Below are positions 14,566 through 23,511 of a DNA stretch of 29,734 nucleotides, piece after piece (the first letter of the stretch is position 1; each line of letters opens with the position of its first letter). This DNA comes from an uncultured Clostridia bacterium (GTDB taxonomy: Bacteria; Bacillota; Clostridia; TANB77; CAG-508). The notes beneath the pieces were generated by a model. The model did no database searches. It was not told the DNA's origin and saw nothing but the letters and a program-made list of their open reading frames with translations. Position numbers and translations under genes: made by a program. The stretch lies in contig CAKPGS010000016.1 of assembly GCA_934155165.1 (NCBI GenBank), forward strand, positions 1-29,734. The letters are read 5' to 3'.

Positions 14566-14591
14566 AATATAGCCTCCTATATAGAAAATTA

Positions 14592-15656
14592 TTAATCAAT
14601 AAAATTAAATATACGTTTAAATCTACCTTCCACTTTGCCATTACAAACTCCCCATTTACTTCCCATAGCTTCAACTGTTGTATTTTCATCAACATATATA
14701 GCTACATGTCCAACACCATTACTTCTTTCTGATGCAAGTATATGTAATATATCTCCTGGTTTTGCTTCTGAAATTTTCTTTTCTTTCTTAGTACCAATAT
14801 AACTTCTATATGCATCTGAAGATGATGGAACATTTATTTTCACTTGTTTATAAACCCAATAAGCAAAACCAGAACAATCAAACGAATTAGGTCCCTTAGC
14901 ACCCCATACATATGGGTGTCCAATTTTTGAATTTGCAATTCTTAATATTTTGTTTCTTTTTGCATTATCCGTTTTTAAATTGGTACTGTTATCATTATTA
15001 TATGAACTTACATTTAATTCTTCTCCACCTTGAATAATATATTTTCCATTATGAAATAAATTCCAATTCGCTTCTCCTCTTTTTTTAGCATTATCTCCAC
15101 CTGGCTTAACTTCTTTAAAATAATATTTATATTTAGCATTAAATGCATAAGCATTTTCTCTTAGTGCATCAGTATCGCCATATTTTTTATACATCTCACA
15201 GAAGTTACCTATATTCCCATATTGGTAGAATACAGCTGTTAGTGCATCTATTTGGTTATCTTTTAAAGTAATTCCTGCCTTTTTTATTTGTTTCTTTATA
15301 GCGTTTCTTTTTGAATTTGCTTCTTTTTTGCATACATTCATAACAATATTTGTTTCAATTTTTGAAGAACCTACATTATTATATCTATTTTCCTTTATAT
15401 TTATTCCCTCTGCCTTGTATGCATCTACATTAATCCAGTCATGTCCAGTATAATGACATACTCCGTATCCATAATTTCTATCTCCCGAACCATCAGTATA
15501 ACAAATAAAATATTTCTTGTCCTTAGTTATTACACTTGTTAAATGATCTTTATACTCATCTGATTTTCCATTTAGATATCTCCACACTACACTATCTTCC
15601 CAACCAGCAATAAAATCTAGATAAATTGGATTTCCTGTAGACGAAACTGATTCCAT
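14592..15656 (-). CDS. Bifunctional wall hydrolase (lysozyme-like plus NlpC/P60), VirB1/CwlT-type; N-terminal anchor out of frame
   Basis: From the only in-frame ATG, 354 residues. Residues about 10-215 look like a GH24-type lysozyme: FIAGWEDS with the likely catalytic Glu, then RNYGYGVCH and NQIDALTAVFYQYGNIG, the usual 'aLvsfaYN.G'-type helix. Residues about 225-354 are NlpC/P60: KIGHPYVWGAKGPNSFDCSGF (split) with the catalytic Cys in DCSG, and GVGHVAIYV with the catalytic His. Such proteins (CwlT, Tn916 ORF14) open peptidoglycan for type IV secretion. There is no SD or membrane/signal segment at this ATG; the frame stays open upstream for about 20 codons (reading NCGEKKSASAEENED). A membrane anchor with a good SD lies in another frame at 15691-15846. 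The gene is therefore probably one protein broken by a single-base frameshift. Confidence 0.8.
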   Translation of the reverse strand: MESVSSTGNPIYLDFIAGWEDSVVWRYLNGKSDEYKDHLTSVITKDKKYFICYTDGSGDRNYGYGVCHYTGHDWINVDAYKAEGINIKENRYNNVGSSKIETNIVMNVCKKEANSKRNAIKKQIKKAGITLKDNQIDALTAVFYQYGNIGNFCEMYKKYGDTDALRENAYAFNAKYKYYFKEVKPGGDNAKKRGEANWNLFHNGKYIIQGGEELNVSSYNNDNSTNLKTDNAKRNKILRIANSKIGHPYVWGAKGPNSFDCSGFAYWVYKQVKINVPSSSDAYRSYIGTKKEKKISEAKPGDILHILASERSNGVGHVAIYVDENTTVEAMGSKWGVCNGKVEGRFKRIFNFID

Positions 15657-15690
15657 ATCTTCGTTTTCTTCAGCAGAAGCTGATTTTTTT

Positions 15691-15846
15691 TCACCGCAGT
15701 TGATCTGATAAATCCGGAACAGTAAAACATATAATTACCAAAAATATTATAAGCATTACAATCACAATAATTGGAGATGCTATTTTTAATATTGATTTTA
15801 TCATTATCTTTGCAATATTTTTTATTACTTGTCCTATTTCATCCAA
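15691..15846 (-). pseudogene. Out-of-frame N-terminal membrane anchor of the wall hydrolase
   Basis: A 51-codon frame starts at TTG (15844-15846) with GAGGG about 9 bases before it (a GTG start within that SD is also in frame). It encodes DEIGQVIKNIAKIMIKS followed by a membrane helix (ILKIASPIIVIVMLIIFLVII) and ends in TGA (15691-15693). The downstream hydrolase frame is +1 relative to it and opens before this stop, so the two overlap by about 45 bases. A basic helix, one membrane span and then a soluble hydrolase is the normal layout for this class. Either a real inactivating or phase-variable indel or a sequence error explains the break. Confidence 0.6.
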
Positions 15847-15864
15847 ATTTATCACCCTCTTATT

Positions 15865-16728
15865 CTATAATTTGATTTTCATTTCTTCATTGTTAATATT
15901 AAAAATAATCTGATTTATTTTTTTTGATTTTCTATATAATATATTTAAACGCATATTTAGATTTCTAACATCGCCTTTTTCTAATTTTCCCTCATCAATT
16001 ATATTATTAAAGTATATTTCTTCTCTATCAATTAGTACTTTGGCATTATTTAGACTGTTAGTATCAAATACTGTGTTTCCATTATTAGTAATACTTATCT
16101 CATATTCAACATAATCATAAAAATATGTAACGTTATTTATTTTAATCTCAACATTATTTTTAAACAATTCTTTATCAATTTCTTTTTCTTTAATGTAGTC
16201 TGTAATATTTATTTTTTTCTCTCCATCTTCTAATATTACACTAAGAAAAATCCTTTTCACATTACTTACATTGCCAGAAGATAATATATCATTCTCATAG
16301 GTTTCTACCATGTATATCTTTTCATTAGAATCTAATTCAATTTTTTTACAATTTTCAGGTACATTAAAAAAAACATCTATAAAGTCTCTAACAAATTGTT
16401 CCTCACTATTATATTTTGTTTCTTTAACTTTATCTGATATTAATTCATATGCTTTACTATATTGATCTTGATTTTTACAATAATTAAAAAAGACATCTGT
16501 AATATTTTCATTTTCTATATTATTAGATGAAGTTGTATTATTTAATACAACTTCATTTTTTTCTAATTTAGAATTAATATTATTACTTAAATTTTGTAAA
16601 TCTTCTTTTTTTTGTTCTTCAATTATTCCATTAATTATTTTTAAAAAGATATATCCAATAATAATTATTGCAATAAATATATAAATTTTATTTCTATTTT
16701 GGTTATAAAAACGTATAAACTTTTCCAT
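15865..16728 (-). CDS. Single-pass membrane protein, VirB8-like by position
   Basis: 287 residues; GAGGAAATT immediately precedes the ATG. One membrane helix (IYIFIAIIIIGYIFLKIING, about 15-34) is followed by a 250-residue outer domain. Residues about 91-117 (SKAYELISDKVKETKYNSEEQFVRDFI) match the helical signature that occurs three times in the 440-residue protein, suggesting one NTF2-like domain. The rest has DUF4352-like strand content (VEIKINNVTYFYDYVEYEISITNNG). It lies 11 bases after the VirB6-like gene and before the wall hydrolase, the slot occupied by TcpC/VirB8-type proteins in Gram-positive systems. Assignment is inferred from topology and gene order. Confidence 0.65.
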   Translation of the reverse strand: MEKFIRFYNQNRNKIYIFIAIIIIGYIFLKIINGIIEEQKKEDLQNLSNNINSKLEKNEVVLNNTTSSNNIENENITDVFFNYCKNQDQYSKAYELISDKVKETKYNSEEQFVRDFIDVFFNVPENCKKIELDSNEKIYMVETYENDILSSGNVSNVKRIFLSVILEDGEKKINITDYIKEKEIDKELFKNNVEIKINNVTYFYDYVEYEISITNNGNTVFDTNSLNNAKVLIDREEIYFNNIIDEGKLEKGDVRNLNMRLNILYRKSKKINQIIFNINNEEMKIKL

Positions 16729-16739
16729 AATTTCCTCAA

Positions 16740-19403
16740 TTATTTAAAATTAACTTTTCCAATTGAATCTACTCCATGAATCATTCTTAACAATCTTATT
16801 GATTCTTTAGATTTTTTATCAGCGTTTGGAACCTTTCCTTTTAAATTATTTTCTACTGACTTTCTAAATCCTTCTGTCTTACTTTTGTCTCTTAATGTTG
16901 ATGCATCAACTTTTTTAGATAGTTTCATTGCCCCTTGAGCTGTTGTTCTATTAACTCCTGCTTTTTGTTCTAGTTCAAATCCTTTTTGAATATCATCTGC
17001 ATTATCAATTCCTTGTTCTACATATTGATCTATTCCATCCATTATTTGTTTTTCAGACATATTTTTATTTTTTACCTTAAACATACGTATTAAATCTTCA
17101 TTTTGTTTTATTTCCCTTGATATTCTTTCAGTCTCTTTTTTCTGTAGTTTTGCTTCATATCCTTCTGGGTTATATCCACTCAAGAATGTATCCTTAATAT
17201 CAGTAATGCTATCAGCACCTTTTCCTGCAATTCCTGTTGCAGCATTCATCAATCTATTTCCTGCTGCTGCACCTGCTACAATACCTCCTGCTCCTAATTC
17301 AACTGTTTTAGACATATCTCCAGATGCAATTCCATATGCAAGTCCTGCTGTTCCTAATGTAGCTGCTCCTACAACTCCAGCCCCAACTTTTGCTATGTTG
17401 GCAGCTGCTGATGCAACACCTCTAATTCCTTTATTACCATTTGTTAGTTTCCTTACAAATTTGCCTCCATACTTTCTTCTAACAGATCTTGCACCAGCAG
17501 CAAGATTGCTTTTTCTATATTGACTATATGCTCCTTTAATTTTTCTTTTAGCTCGTGTAGTTCTTTTAGGAATTTCTTCGTTGTTTCTAATATTATTCAT
17601 CCAAGCCTTACCATTTTCATCTAGTCCTCGATAAGAGTAATTTGAATTCTTAAATCTATTCTCTGCCCTCTTTCCTTCCATAATACCGTTTTTGTTTACA
17701 TCTTCCATCCAAGCTTGAGCCTGTGGGTCAAGTGGTGTATTATCGCCTTTTTTACTAATTCTTCCATTTTTATTATTTTCTTTTCTTTCTTCATCTTCTG
17801 ATGCTCCCAATTCCATCCATGCTTGAGCTTGTGGATCGATCTTTTCTTCACTGCCATTGCTTTCATTTTCGTTTCCCTGTGCTAATAAAGAATATGAACT
17901 ATCTCCTCTTTTTGTATCAATAGGTTTATTATTTGAGGAACTATCAGAGCTATTTCCTTTATCATTTTTTCCAGACTTATTCTTTATATTACTTGGTAAA
18001 AGCATGTCCATTGTTTTCTTTCCAAGCGTTGTAGCTGCCAGTAGCCCTGCTGGATTTGGTCCTTTTATATGGCCTCTCTCAAATCCTAAATAATCTCTTA
18101 ACATTTTTTCTATAGGTATAAACGATCCTAATGCAACCAATGTATATATTGGATTTGCCTCTGTTAAAGCTTGTACAGAAGAAATAAGTATTGTATATAA
18201 AAGCAGATGTAAAGGTTGAATCATTAATGTATAAATATAATCTTTTAGCCATTTGTTAAATCCTTGTGCTTTTCCATCACTCATTTTATCAATAGGATAG
18301 CTTGCAGCCATTATTGGCGCAAATAGTGTTAGAAAAGCCAGTTTAACAACCCTTTTTAAATATTGCCAAACAAATATAAGTGTATATATAATTAATACTA
18401 CATATATTAAACTCCAATAAAATCTGTCTCTTACACTTACTAAATTCGAAGCTTTCATTCTTGATAAATTCATTAATCTATCTTGTACACCATTGTCTGA
18501 GAACATATCTGTAATTAATTCTACCATATTTACAGAAAAAACCATTATATAATGTAAAAAAACTAGTAAGCAAATTGCTACAACCCAATCTACTAATAAT
18601 TGTTTATACTTTGCTTTATCACTTGCTACACTTGATATCATAATTTTTATTCCTGTAATAACCAATACTAATAACATAAGAACAAGTGCAATATTTCTTA
18701 ATGCTACATACCATGTTGCAACAATGTTTCTAAGTTGATATGCTATATTTTTCTTTTTTTCTTTATAGTCATCTTTATTTCTGAAAAAATTCACATCAAA
18801 TGCTGGTATTTGGTTTTCAAATATTAATTTTGGTGAAAAAGTAATATTCGTTAATGTTATATTCATAACATTATCTCCTGACTCAACAGCTTTTTTTAAT
18901 TCTTCATCTCCATATTTCTCAACTGATTCTATTAAATCCTCATCACCTAATGCTTCATATATATTTTTTAATGCTGGCAAATTATCTATTGCTGTGTTTG
19001 TTGCTTCTCCCCAAACCCAATCTGTAATATTTCCCAAAAACCCCGTGTTATTAGTCCAGGTATCATACCATGATTTTAATCCACCTGCTACAGTAGATGC
19101 GCCTCTAATAAATATATTTTTACTATCTTTTCCCTCTGAAATTCCATCATCAACTAAATTCTTAAAATTATCCCAATTAGTTATGATAATCTTATCAGAA
19201 TCGTTATTTCCTAAGAAAAATTTTTCCAGTCCACAAATAATAGCATCCGGTATATATAATAATAATTCCTGAACGGCTGCAAATATATCATTTCCAATAC
19301 TTGCATTAGCATAATTAGGTATAACAAAACTTATTAATGTTATTATAATTATTGGTATACATATTATCTTTTGTTTTAATTTGTATATTTTATTTTGTTT
19401 CAC
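16740..19403 (-). CDS. VirB6/TrbL-like polytopic membrane protein with long cytosolic tail
   Basis: About 887 residues from a GTG at 19403, which has AAGGAGG 6 bases before it. An ATG at 19421 overlaps the VirB4 stop (ATGA) and is the alternative. A signal peptide (CIPIIIITLISFVIPNYANA, about 16-35) precedes an extracytoplasmic loop, then at least six membrane helices (about 230-450), including LVLMLLVLVITGIKIMISSVASDKAKYKQLLVDW, the typical TrbL/VirB6 segment ending in a charged turn. The last 430 residues are hydrophilic. They contain three copies of a short motif (DPQAQAWMELG near 528, DPQAQAWMEDV near 564, DENGKAWMNNI near 598), an Ala/Gly-rich stretch near 650-720 and a helical charged C-terminus. 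VirB6 forms the inner-membrane channel. Confidence 0.82.
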   Translation of the reverse strand: MKQNKIYKLKQKIICIPIIIITLISFVIPNYANASIGNDIFAAVQELLLYIPDAIICGLEKFFLGNNDSDKIIITNWDNFKNLVDDGISEGKDSKNIFIRGASTVAGGLKSWYDTWTNNTGFLGNITDWVWGEATNTAIDNLPALKNIYEALGDEDLIESVEKYGDEELKKAVESGDNVMNITLTNITFSPKLIFENQIPAFDVNFFRNKDDYKEKKKNIAYQLRNIVATWYVALRNIALVLMLLVLVITGIKIMISSVASDKAKYKQLLVDWVVAICLLVFLHYIMVFSVNMVELITDMFSDNGVQDRLMNLSRMKASNLVSVRDRFYWSLIYVVLIIYTLIFVWQYLKRVVKLAFLTLFAPIMAASYPIDKMSDGKAQGFNKWLKDYIYTLMIQPLHLLLYTILISSVQALTEANPIYTLVALGSFIPIEKMLRDYLGFERGHIKGPNPAGLLAATTLGKKTMDMLLPSNIKNKSGKNDKGNSSDSSSNNKPIDTKRGDSSYSLLAQGNENESNGSEEKIDPQAQAWMELGASEDEERKENNKNGRISKKGDNTPLDPQAQAWMEDVNKNGIMEGKRAENRFKNSNYSYRGLDENGKAWMNNIRNNEEIPKRTTRAKRKIKGAYSQYRKSNLAAGARSVRRKYGGKFVRKLTNGNKGIRGVASAAANIAKVGAGVVGAATLGTAGLAYGIASGDMSKTVELGAGGIVAGAAAGNRLMNAATGIAGKGADSITDIKDTFLSGYNPEGYEAKLQKKETERISREIKQNEDLIRMFKVKNKNMSEKQIMDGIDQYVEQGIDNADDIQKGFELEQKAGVNRTTAQGAMKLSKKVDASTLRDKSKTEGFRKSVENNLKGKVPNADKKSKESIRLLRMIHGVDSIGKVNFK

Positions 19404-19417
19404 ATTATACCTCCTTA

Positions 19418-21379
19418 TCATTGTACCTTTCTACTTTCTACAATTTTATTAAGATTAGTTTCTACAAATTGGAATTCTTTTTGAGTTGGTGTTATTTGTA
19501 AAATTGCCGTATCGCCTCCAACCTTTAGTAATCCTTCTCCTTTGCCACAAGTAACTAGAAAACCTGCTTCTCCATCACTTAATTTAAATACTTCTTTCAA
19601 ATATTCTATTTCAGATTTGTCTTGAGCTAAAAGTAACTTCGTATCTGATGATGTTAGTACTGCCTGTACCTCTGGTTTTTCGTAGAAATCTTGGAATCTT
19701 TGAGATATAATTGCTAAAGATACATTTCTTTTTCTAGCACGTCTTGCCATTGTATTTAAAAAGTCTACTGCTTCTGGGTATGGAAGTAACATCCAAGCCT
19801 CATCTACAATTACCCTTTTCTTTTTAGCTTTACTTCTATCTTCACTATTTTTCTTAACATATTTTTCCCAAATCCAGGATAATAAAATTTGTTGTGCTAG
19901 AGGTCTTGCAAATCTCTCCTCCAACTGAGATATATCCAAATTTATAAAAGGTGATCCTTCCAATAACTCAAATGTAGATTGTCCATCAAAATATGCCATT
20001 TGTCCATCATATTCTCTTATATATTGTTTCATTACTTTTAATAAATAACTATAATGGAACTTATAATCTTGATTTTCATTATCTTTAGCTTTTTGTTGAA
20101 TCCTTTTATACCAAGAACCTATTGTTGGCATTTGCTTTTTTGTTCTACCTATAATCATATCTTTTCTAAGAATGTTTCTATTTTCTTCTCCAACATATAA
20201 ACTATCAGGATTGCTATTAATACCAGCTGACATATATTCTTCAGCAACAGCTTCTGCAATTATTTGTTTTGTAAGTTCATTAACTTCAGGACTTCTTGTG
20301 CTTCCTTTTGCCATTGTTAAAAGTGCCTGTGTAACATCTTCAACTTTATTTTCAACATTTAATATTGGTCTTTCTTTTCCTGTTATTTCATCCTTTATAA
20401 GTTCTGTTTCCAAATCAAAAACATTTATTATTGTTTTTGAATTTGGACTCAACACTACATTGATTCCACCTAAGCTTTCTGCAACAATTCTATATTCTCC
20501 TTCTGCATCAAGTGCTAAGTTCTCTACTCCCATTAATACAGAAGAACGAGAAATCAAAGTTTTCATTGTAACAGATTTTCCAGCACCAGACTTAGCAAAT
20601 ATAACCATATTGTAGTTTGTAAGTGAGTTGTGAAAATTGTCGAATAATATAGGCACACCCGTTTGCTTATTAAAACCTAGTGGAACACCTGTTGGATGAC
20701 CAATTTCAGATGTTGTAAAAGGAAATGTTGTTCCCATTGATCTCCTATCAAATGTATGTATTTTCTTTATTTTATCATCCATAAATGGAAGGTTTGATTG
20801 AAAAGCTTCTTCTTGTCTTCCCCATGCACTTTTAATGCCAACCAATGATTTAGACATTTCTGAAGCTAACATTTTTGTTTGTTTATCTAAATCTTCTAGA
20901 TTGTATGCAAATAATGTACACACTATAGAAGCTTCATACAATTTATTAAATCCAGCAGCTATTTCATCTCTTAATTGTTCTGTCTCAGCTCTTTTTTGTG
21001 TTAATGTACTTTCTCTATTGATATTTCCTCTGTCTGCAGCTACAATTCTTTCAGTTTCTAACTCATTAATAACTCTATTCAATTCATTTTGAGATCTAGA
21101 CTCTGTTACAGGATTTATATAAAGTGATGTATTTATATCTCCAAATAAATACATATCTCTGAATAATTCTGGAAATGTACACATTCTTGGCAGTGATGAT
21201 ACAAACATACTTCTAGCATATCTTTTTGTGTTTGAAATTATTTCTAAATGGTCAATATTAGAAGCATCAATTCCAGATGGAGCAATTAATTCTTTAATGC
21301 TCTTCTTTCTCAAAATTTTAGCTTGCTGAACTTGATTTTCTTGGTTTTCTTCCTCGTTTTGCTTTTGGTTTTTCTTCAT
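19418..21379 (-). CDS. virB4: VirB4/TraC-type type IV secretion ATPase
   Basis: About 653 residues from the ATG at 21379, 9 bases after AGGAGG (ATG at 21385 is closer and less likely). Walker A AKSGAGKSVTMK lies near residue 260 and Walker B KRVIVDEAWMLL near 520, followed by MARRARKRNVSLAIISQRFQDF, the hallmark arginine-rich and sensor region of VirB4. The protein lacks the usual N-terminal domain of full-length VirB4 (typically about 800 residues); that part appears to be the separate gene just upstream, which this one overlaps by 62 bases. VirB4 energises pilus assembly and substrate transfer at the inner membrane. Its TGA stop overlaps a possible ATG of the VirB6-like gene. Confidence 0.93.
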   Translation of the reverse strand: MKKNQKQNEEENQENQVQQAKILRKKSIKELIAPSGIDASNIDHLEIISNTKRYARSMFVSSLPRMCTFPELFRDMYLFGDINTSLYINPVTESRSQNELNRVINELETERIVAADRGNINRESTLTQKRAETEQLRDEIAAGFNKLYEASIVCTLFAYNLEDLDKQTKMLASEMSKSLVGIKSAWGRQEEAFQSNLPFMDDKIKKIHTFDRRSMGTTFPFTTSEIGHPTGVPLGFNKQTGVPILFDNFHNSLTNYNMVIFAKSGAGKSVTMKTLISRSSVLMGVENLALDAEGEYRIVAESLGGINVVLSPNSKTIINVFDLETELIKDEITGKERPILNVENKVEDVTQALLTMAKGSTRSPEVNELTKQIIAEAVAEEYMSAGINSNPDSLYVGEENRNILRKDMIIGRTKKQMPTIGSWYKRIQQKAKDNENQDYKFHYSYLLKVMKQYIREYDGQMAYFDGQSTFELLEGSPFINLDISQLEERFARPLAQQILLSWIWEKYVKKNSEDRSKAKKKRVIVDEAWMLLPYPEAVDFLNTMARRARKRNVSLAIISQRFQDFYEKPEVQAVLTSSDTKLLLAQDKSEIEYLKEVFKLSDGEAGFLVTCGKGEGLLKVGGDTAILQITPTQKEFQFVETNLNKIVESRKVQ

Positions 21380-22556
21380 CTTCATTTTCCTCCTTCCATT
21401 CATCCATCTTCTTATTAATTGTATCTATTGCATCTTGTGCTATATCTCTGCCTATATAATCATTATTTTCTTCTATAATTAATGTTGCCATTTCTTTTGC
21501 TAATTGTTCCATATTTTCTGATTTTAGTTCATATTGTTTTTGTCTTTCAGATTTTGCATTATCTATAGCCTCATTTGCAATCTTTAAAGCTTGATCATTA
21601 ATTCTCTTATTAAGTACTCTTATCTTTTTATCCCAAATATCAGGTGCTGTAGAATATAGTTCTTGGTATCCTGATTTCATTGCTGTCTCAAAATCAAATG
21701 TTTCTGATTCATCCCTATTATAAGCTACATATAATAATTCTGCTATTTCATTTGAATTTAATATTTTAGTTGTAACACTACAAGAATATAAAGTTCTAAT
21801 TATAGATTGTGCCTTAGTATATAAGTCTGAAAAAGCTGCCTCCTGTATTTCATATTTATCCATATTTTCATTTACTTCATCTGGATAATAATATATAGCT
21901 ATATAATACTTATTATTAAGTACATTTTTATTTTTGCTCATTCGTTCTGTATTGTTTATTATATCTTTTCCGTATTCTAATAAATTGGTTTGTTTTACTA
22001 TTTCATAATATTGTTTTTCTAATTCTTCGCTTGTATATGCTCCTGAGTTAACATTATTTTGATATTTTATCTTCTTTTTATTTAGCTCTCTCTCTATTTC
22101 ATTTACGTTATTTTTATAATTTATTAAGCTATTTTCTAGATTTACTGTTCTTGTTTGAATATATATCTGTATGGGATATCTTAAAGTATTTAAAAATTGT
22201 AAAAATCCTTCTTCAACACCATTTTTCTCTGCTTCAGATAATAAATCATAATTTACACCTTGGCACTGCATTATTAATATGTATCTTAGACCATCTTTTT
22301 GAATAATCATATTATCCTCTATTTTATCAAACTCCATAAAGTCAAACACAGATTTTTTATTATAATTTACTACATTCTTCTTACTAGCATTTTTACTGTT
22401 TTTTTGAGTTAACTCCTTCTTTTGTTTATTACTATTTTCTTTGTTTTTATTTTTAAAAAGAATCGTTACATACACACAAACCAAAACAATTAATAATGCA
22501 CCTAAAGCCATTAATATTATTGTTAATATTTGTGATATTTGTTCAGCATTATTCAT
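21318..22556 (-). CDS. Membrane-anchored TraC/VirB4 N-terminal-type protein (split partner of the ATPase)
   Basis: 412 residues. One membrane helix (ILTIILMALGALLIVLVCVYVTILF, split near 10-34) is followed by a linker and a domain beginning with MIIQKDGLRYILIMQCQGVNYDLLSEAEKNGVEEGFLQFLNTLRYPIQIYIQTR (about 82-137, in pieces). That is the 'y.aileV.giNf.l.se.E...i...f..fLNsl.fpiqi.v..r' pattern of the N-terminal half of TraC/VirB4 proteins. A long coiled segment and a Lys/Glu-rich tail follow. Having this domain as a separate, membrane-tethered protein before a shortened VirB4 is known from some Gram-positive and CPR-type systems. Its start overlaps the PrgI gene by 8 bases and its 3' end overlaps virB4 by 62, indicating tight coupling. 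Confidence 0.8.
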   Translation of the reverse strand: MNNAEQISQILTIILMALGALLIVLVCVYVTILFKNKNKENSNKQKKELTQKNSKNASKKNVVNYNKKSVFDFMEFDKIEDNMIIQKDGLRYILIMQCQGVNYDLLSEAEKNGVEEGFLQFLNTLRYPIQIYIQTRTVNLENSLINYKNNVNEIERELNKKKIKYQNNVNSGAYTSEELEKQYYEIVKQTNLLEYGKDIINNTERMSKNKNVLNNKYYIAIYYYPDEVNENMDKYEIQEAAFSDLYTKAQSIIRTLYSCSVTTKILNSNEIAELLYVAYNRDESETFDFETAMKSGYQELYSTAPDIWDKKIRVLNKRINDQALKIANEAIDNAKSERQKQYELKSENMEQLAKEMATLIIEENNDYIGRDIAQDAIDTINKKMDEWKEENEDEEKPKAKRGRKPRKSSSAS

Positions 22557-22893
22557 CTTTTATTTCCTCCTTCGTATCATAAATATATATTTTTTTATTT
22601 CTCTTAAATTTTAATGCTGTAAGAAGTACTTCATCCAAGTTTAGTCCACCAGTTTTTTTTGTAAATTCAAAAATCTTAATATCTGGCACTTTTAAACTCC
22701 CCAAACAAAATCCAATTAGCCCCAGTATAGCAATTATTACAATTCCTACAGTTTTTAACCCTATAAGTGAAAATAACCAATAAAAAATTAATCCTATTCC
22801 AACTCCTACTCCTGTATATATTAAACCTTTAGTAGAAAAAACATACAATATTCTTCCCTCACCTTTTGTATTCCTTGGTATATAATAAGGCAT
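22549..22893 (-). CDS. PrgI family (VirB3-like) membrane protein
   Basis: 114 residues; AGGAGG 8 bases before the ATG. It opens with MPYYIPRNTKGEGRI, close to the PrgI family's 'y.iP.ny.' start, followed by two membrane helices (LIYTGVGVGIGLIFYWLFSLI and TVGIVIIAILGLIGFCLG, about 24-66) and VPDIKIFEFTKKTGGLNLDEVL, then a cytosolic tail. PrgI proteins take the VirB3 place next to VirB4 in Gram-positive conjugation and secretion systems. It is the first gene of the tightly overlapping block (PrgI, TraC-N, VirB4, VirB6) and has its own extended -10 promoter candidate upstream. Confidence 0.88.
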   Translation of the reverse strand: MPYYIPRNTKGEGRILYVFSTKGLIYTGVGVGIGLIFYWLFSLIGLKTVGIVIIAILGLIGFCLGSLKVPDIKIFEFTKKTGGLNLDEVLLTALKFKRNKKIYIYDTKEEIKDE

Positions 22894-22933
22894 CTTCTTT
22901 CCTCCTATGTATAAAAGTAATTTATTCTTTTAT

Positions 22934-22942
22934 ATTATATCA
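22934..22942 (-). promoter_or_regulatory. Extended -10 promoter candidate for the PrgI-virB4-virB6 block
   Basis: Minus strand TGATATAAT (22934-22942), a TGN-TATAAT extended -10, about 40 bases before the PrgI start. No good -35 is present. It follows the pilin terminator, so an internal promoter is expected here. Confidence 0.55.
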
Positions 22943-23026
22943 TAAACTTAAAAAAAAAGTAGTAAAAAATCATAATTTATACTAATTTAATATTTTGGTA
23001 ACATTTTTGTAATATTTTTTAGACAT

Positions 23027-23065
23027 AAAAAAACCTTTAGGAAACTTATATCCCTAAAGGTTTTT
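23027..23065 (-). terminator. Intrinsic terminator between the pilin genes and the PrgI block
   Basis: AAAAACCTTTAGG pairs with CCTAAAGGTTTTT over an 11-base loop; on the minus strand it ends in a run of seven U. It lies 9 bases beyond the stop of the third pilin-like gene and would keep abundant pilin mRNA separate from the machinery genes. Confidence 0.9.
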
Positions 23066-23073
23066 AATTTAAT

Positions 23074-23436
23074 CTATTTAGCAAAATTATATACAAAACT
23101 TACTAATGTTGTTGCCATCATAACAATTACAATACCAATAACTAATGGCATTAAGCTCTTTTTATATTCTGCTTTTTCTTCTGCACTACCTAGCATAAAT
23201 TTAACACCTATAACCATAAGCATAATTACACCAACTACAACTGCAACATTTCTTATAAGTCCCATAATTTTTCCTGCCTTACTTGATAATCCACCATCAT
23301 CCTCATAAGTTATCTTTCCTTGAAGGCTATTGGGCGTAATTTCAGCAGCAAAAACTGGTTGAATAACTGTAAATGCTAACATTACAAGTAAAATAACTGC
23401 TACTATTTTTAGTACTTTTTTACTATTTAATTTCAT
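23074..23436 (-). CDS. VirB2-like pilin subunit, paralogue 3
   Basis: 120 residues; AAGGAGG 9 bases before the ATG. A signal peptide (VLKIVAVILLVMLAFTVIQPVFA, about 8-30) is followed by a short exposed segment, then two membrane helices (IRNVAVVVGVIMLMVIGVKFML and LMPLVIGIVIVMMATTLVSFVY, split) joined by the charged turn GSAEEKAEYKKS. Small signal-bearing two-helix proteins with a charged cytosolic turn are the VirB2/TrbC pilin plan. It shares the GSAEEKAEYKK turn with paralogue 1 almost exactly. It ends at a strong terminator. Confidence 0.82.
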   Translation of the reverse strand: MKLNSKKVLKIVAVILLVMLAFTVIQPVFAAEITPNSLQGKITYEDDGGLSSKAGKIMGLIRNVAVVVGVIMLMVIGVKFMLGSAEEKAEYKKSLMPLVIGIVIVMMATTLVSFVYNFAK

Positions 23437-23511
23437 AGTTTTATCCTCCTTTTAAATTTTATATATTTTATATTATTTTTCTCTATGTATTTGAGAAAAT
23501 ATTAATAACTA

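Noticed and set aside
14592..15846. Programmed ribosomal frameshift joining anchor and hydrolase
   Set aside because: The required shift is +1 and must occur before the TGA; the A8 run lies after it, and no recognised +1 slippery site is evident in the overlap.
17206..17523. Plus-strand ORFs of 80-150 codons opposite the long minus-strand genes (for example 17206-17523, 20172-20615, 11404-11739)
   Set aside because: They are antisense to genes with clear motifs, have no SD and show composition explained by the opposite strand.
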